Source: Okeania sp. SIO3I5
GTDB lineage: Bacteria > Cyanobacteriota > Cyanobacteriia > Cyanobacteriales > Microcoleaceae
Direction: 5' to 3'
Length of the DNA: 35,896 nt
NCBI RefSeq assembly: GCF_010672085.1
Contig: NZ_JAAHHT010000078.1
Span: 1-35,896, forward strand
Part shown: one piece after another, positions 34,101 through 35,896 of the stretch
How positions within the stretch are numbered: the stretch's first letter is position 1
Layout: every line of letters starts with the position of its first letter
Made by a program: the position numbers and the translations under genes
The notes under the pieces: generated by a model
What the model saw: only the letters and a program-made list of their open reading frames with translations
The model's database searches: none
Told to the model about the DNA's origin: nothing

Positions 34101-35738
34101 GCATTAGAACTATATGAGCGAGCTTACAAAATTAATCCACAACGTGCGAAAAAAGATTACATAGAATCATTGTTTGGTTATGGCAATTATTATTTTCAAA
34201 ATAGTCGTTTACTTCATAGAGATTTAAGTTCAGTTAAAAAGCTCTATGAAAAAGTATTAGAAATTGATCCTGAGAATACAGACGCTTTAGATAGACTTAA
34301 ATACTTTAGAGATAAGGAAAAGCCTAGAAAGGTTCCAACTCCTTTGCTCATTTCAGCAGCTTTGGCAGTTCCTTTACTGGTTGGAATAGCAACATTTTTG
34401 AGACCAATAGTACCAGATATTCTACCAGGAAAAACATTTAGTAGTGGTGAAAACACACTATTTTCTGAGACTAACGACGAAAGTTATAGTAGGATTATTT
34501 CAACTTGTAATCAAGAATTCCAAGAGAAGAATTATGACGAAGCAGCCAATTGTTTTGAAGAGCTTGCACAGAAGTATCGCAACCAACCAGAACCGTTGAT
34601 TTACTATAACAATTCTCTGGCTCTTAGCTATGGTAATCCTCTAACAATAGCTGTAGCTGTACCAGCAGATAAGAATCAGATAAGAGCTAAATCAGTTTTG
34701 CGAGGTGTTGCTCAGGCACAAAATGAATATAACGAAACTGAGTTACAAAATAATTCGTCACAAAACACAAATATTAGATTACTCGAAATTGTCATTGCCA
34801 ATGATAGCAACAGTGATGAAATATCTCCCAAATTAGCTCAAGAAATAGTGAAAAACAAGGATATCTTAGGTGTAATAGGGCATAATGATAGCAGTGTTAG
34901 TAAAGCCGCATTAGAAGTATATGAACAAAAAGGTTTAGCTATGATTACTTCCAGTAGCACAAGTACGGAATTGAAAGGAGACGTTTTCTTTAGAACGAAC
35001 ATTAACAACTTGGTATTAAGTCAAAAGCTAGCTGACTATGTTCAAGATATAGGTATAGAAAAAGTTATGGTTTTCTATAACGAACAGAATTCATTTAGTC
35101 GAAATATAAAGGAGTTCTTTGATTACTATTTTACCTCTTTAAACCCTGAGAATCAGGTTGAATTTGAAGATTCAAAAGGACAGTATTTTGACGCAAAAGA
35201 AGCAGTTATAAAGGCTGTAGATAGCAAGTTTCAAGCAGCTATGCTATTCCCAGATATAGCAACAATTGACCAAGCAATCTCAATTGCCAAAGCTAATTAC
35301 CAATTGCCAGAAAAGCAAAGATTAAAATTGTTTGATACTACTACGCTATATGATTGCGCTACCCTAAACCAAGGTAAGCAAGCAGTTAAAGGTTTGATTT
35401 TGGCGGTGCCGTGGCATAAAGAATTAGACAATGTACAAGCATTTTTAGATCGAGCAAAAGCTCAGTGGGGAGGAGCGGTTGACTGGCGTACTGCTACCAG
35501 TTATGATGCAACTCAGGCTTTTATTGGTGCTTTATCTAATTCTGGCGATAATCCTACTAGAGCTAAAGTTTTGGAAGAACTTAAACAAGTCAATATCCTA
35601 CCTGAAGAAACCTCTTCTGGGCAAAATCTTAGATTTAATCCAGACGGTGAAATTACTCGTGAAGCAATTCTTGTTGAAGTTGTTGAATCTCCAAATCAAT
35701 TTTGCTCTAATTTAGATTTTCGTCTGGTAAAGGAATAG
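31197..35738 (+). CDS. Transmembrane fusion: two STAND-like ATPase-TPR modules, one TM helix, LivK-type periplasmic binding domain
   Basis: 1513 residues. Module 1 (about 1-535): NPYIIGxPI...FFGRDSLF, P-loop GQRRIGKS (48-55, Lys54), Walker B LLLDEFD (Asp144-Glu145), a winged-helix-like part, then TPRs (about 410-535). Module 2 (about 540-1045) repeats the layout: NPYIIGRSI, P-loop GQRRTGKS (Lys588), but Walker B reads LLLDGFD (Asp678-Gly679), lacking the catalytic acid, then TPRs. A membrane helix is at about 1049-1070 (LLISAALAVPLLVGIATFL). It is followed by a short TPR-like segment (about 1090-1140) and a type 1 periplasmic-binding domain from 1147 (NPLTIAVAVPAD; GVIGHNDSSVSKAALEVYEQ; MITSSSTSTEL) to the end. 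Topology implied: ATPases inside, ligand domain outside. No enzymatic effector is present. It is probably a ligand-gated signalling ATPase, the ligand perhaps an amino acid or small amide. Confidence 0.88.
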   Translation: MILSTNRKNPYIIGHPIYEKESFFGRDSLFNFIDANLNNGAKVILLQGQRRIGKSSFLYQIPNFVGGDNFVFVYFDLQYQASLTLAEVLEKLAIEIIRNIQPKPDNIKPPLKTDLEANTEIFSEIFLPQVFENLGGKNLVLLLDEFDVLSNYNPASAIEHFFPYLQSIILNRQQLFHEQLFIIAVVGRRLDDLKNLLNLFAGAPNQEIGLLDRDSAIQLITQSRHPQLITKPVEGVLEYQPDAIAAILELSAGHPYFTQAICFQIFQQAQAEAKWQVSSADVNKMIVDRAIESAEGGLTWFRDGLPIPERVIFSAVAEAQRIAMKYAELVQEPLTLLKEYGVVPTESLFPAADRLVKWGFLDAVESSDLSLEKVPRYRVKIELVRRWLLKRYSLRGEIQELENLISKANRIYKLATDLHEESVTLTSLIPLYKEVLEINPNHFQALFDLAEGYLEAEDFSKAVECYQRGYEVNPIQTEDGLVESLLGYGQKLMEQRKWEIAKEQFEKVLNLDPDNILAQEKLIEIKRLTEVKRFVGSTRNRRNPYIIGRSIDEPELFFGRESLFRFIEDNLSNNQQVILLHGQRRTGKSSVLQQIPKKVNLDNKFVFILSDFQDQGQWSLHQIIYKLTQEICEQLGIDANTIGLASIQNLEKDPNVFRALLHPIFHKLGSRNLVLLLDGFDVLNSNNNDSWFEDFFRYLQQILYEESQLFIIPVVGRRLSDMPKLLELFKNAPHLRIGLLDEFSIQRLITRPTRGSLRYTNKAIEKILKLSAGHPYFTQAICYALFAQAREQEKDQILETDVGKVLDDAIELSEAGLIWFREGLLISERVVFSAAAEAQEIAMQKNQSLPENPLKLLKSIGVDTDKLHHAQQTLIENEFLDADGNRVTVEFVRHWFVKYYPLKSEIWELEKLDNEANYYYERANKWENQGNINDELYHYAKALELNPNHFSALFRLAEAYLKSKKYQEALELYERAYKINPQRAKKDYIESLFGYGNYYFQNSRLLHRDLSSVKKLYEKVLEIDPENTDALDRLKYFRDKEKPRKVPTPLLISAALAVPLLVGIATFLRPIVPDILPGKTFSSGENTLFSETNDESYSRIISTCNQEFQEKNYDEAANCFEELAQKYRNQPEPLIYYNNSLALSYGNPLTIAVAVPADKNQIRAKSVLRGVAQAQNEYNETELQNNSSQNTNIRLLEIVIANDSNSDEISPKLAQEIVKNKDILGVIGHNDSSVSKAALEVYEQKGLAMITSSSTSTELKGDVFFRTNINNLVLSQKLADYVQDIGIEKVMVFYNEQNSFSRNIKEFFDYYFTSLNPENQVEFEDSKGQYFDAKEAVIKAVDSKFQAAMLFPDIATIDQAISIAKANYQLPEKQRLKLFDTTTLYDCATLNQGKQAVKGLILAVPWHKELDNVQAFLDRAKAQWGGAVDWRTATSYDATQAFIGALSNSGDNPTRAKVLEELKQVNILPEETSSGQNLRFNPDGEITREAILVEVVESPNQFCSNLDFRLVKE

Positions 35739-35896
35739 TGACTCTCACTTTGAAGATCAAAAATTCTTCATATAGAATCCGGTTATATAGTATATGTTCA
35801 TTATTAAATCGGACAATCGGACCATCTCCCCCAACAATACACTCTTGTATTCAACCGGATTTGATATTACTCCTTACTCCTTACTCCTTACTCCTT
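35739..35896. repeat. Window-end spacer with ACTCCTT heptamers
   Basis: Contains AATCCGGTTATATAG and ACCGGATTTGATATTAC segments of a dispersed repeat (compare 5450-5475) and at least three tandem ACTCCTT units running off the window end. No gene was seen. Confidence 0.7.

Overview
The window is from a cyanobacterium, probably filamentous and repeat-rich. Evidence: many HIP1 octamers (GCGATCGC) in genes of every class; the conserved cyanobacterial order ecfT-like / pipX / pipY / sepF / proC; a BchH/ChlH-type chelatase subunit; and abundant 7-nt tandem repeats and MITE-like dispersed repeats in both spacers and genes. The flanks are AT-rich. No rRNA, tRNA, CRISPR array or complete insertion sequence was seen.

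Layout. (1) 1-5170: the 3' part of a nonribosomal peptide synthetase, ending in PCP-C-A(Thr)-PCP-TE, so it is the final extension and release step. (2) 5.2-8.4 kb: repeat-dense spacers around a convergent pair (NAD-binding epimerase-like protein and EamA transporter). Two inverted 105-bp elements bracket this pair. (3) 8.4-13.6 kb: the housekeeping block of an EcfT/CbiQ-like membrane protein, PipX (NtcA/PII partner), PipY (PLP homeostasis), SepF (Z-ring anchor) and ProC (proline synthesis). (4) 13.9-16.3 kb: a duplicated leader and a Ser/Thr kinase-TM-FGE-like protein. Its 3' end looks like a diversity-generating retroelement (DGR) variable region. (5) 16.3-21.7 kb: a Uma2 nuclease, an orphan Phd/YefM antitoxin and a HEAT-only protein on the minus strand. 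(6) 21.8-28.2 kb: proline iminopeptidase, a decayed REP-associated transposase fragment, and a BchH-type chelatase subunit swollen by in-frame repeats. (7) 28.4-35.7 kb: a VapBC-like pair, then two STAND-like ATPases. The second is a 1513-residue fusion of two ATPase-TPR modules, one membrane helix and a LivK-type ligand-binding domain.

Three themes stand out. First, likely sensor or conflict proteins cluster here: the kinase-FGE with its probable DGR variable tail, the HEAT protein, the STAND ATPases (one with a built-in extracytoplasmic receptor) and toxin-antitoxin genes. Second, dispersed repeats enter coding sequence without breaking frame. Three such events are visible in the NRPS and three in BchH, and repeats also supply the stop codons of bchH and of the Phd antitoxin. 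Third, heptamer arrays and 105-bp elements lie directly upstream of several start codons. All functional statements are from reading the sequence; no database search was run.
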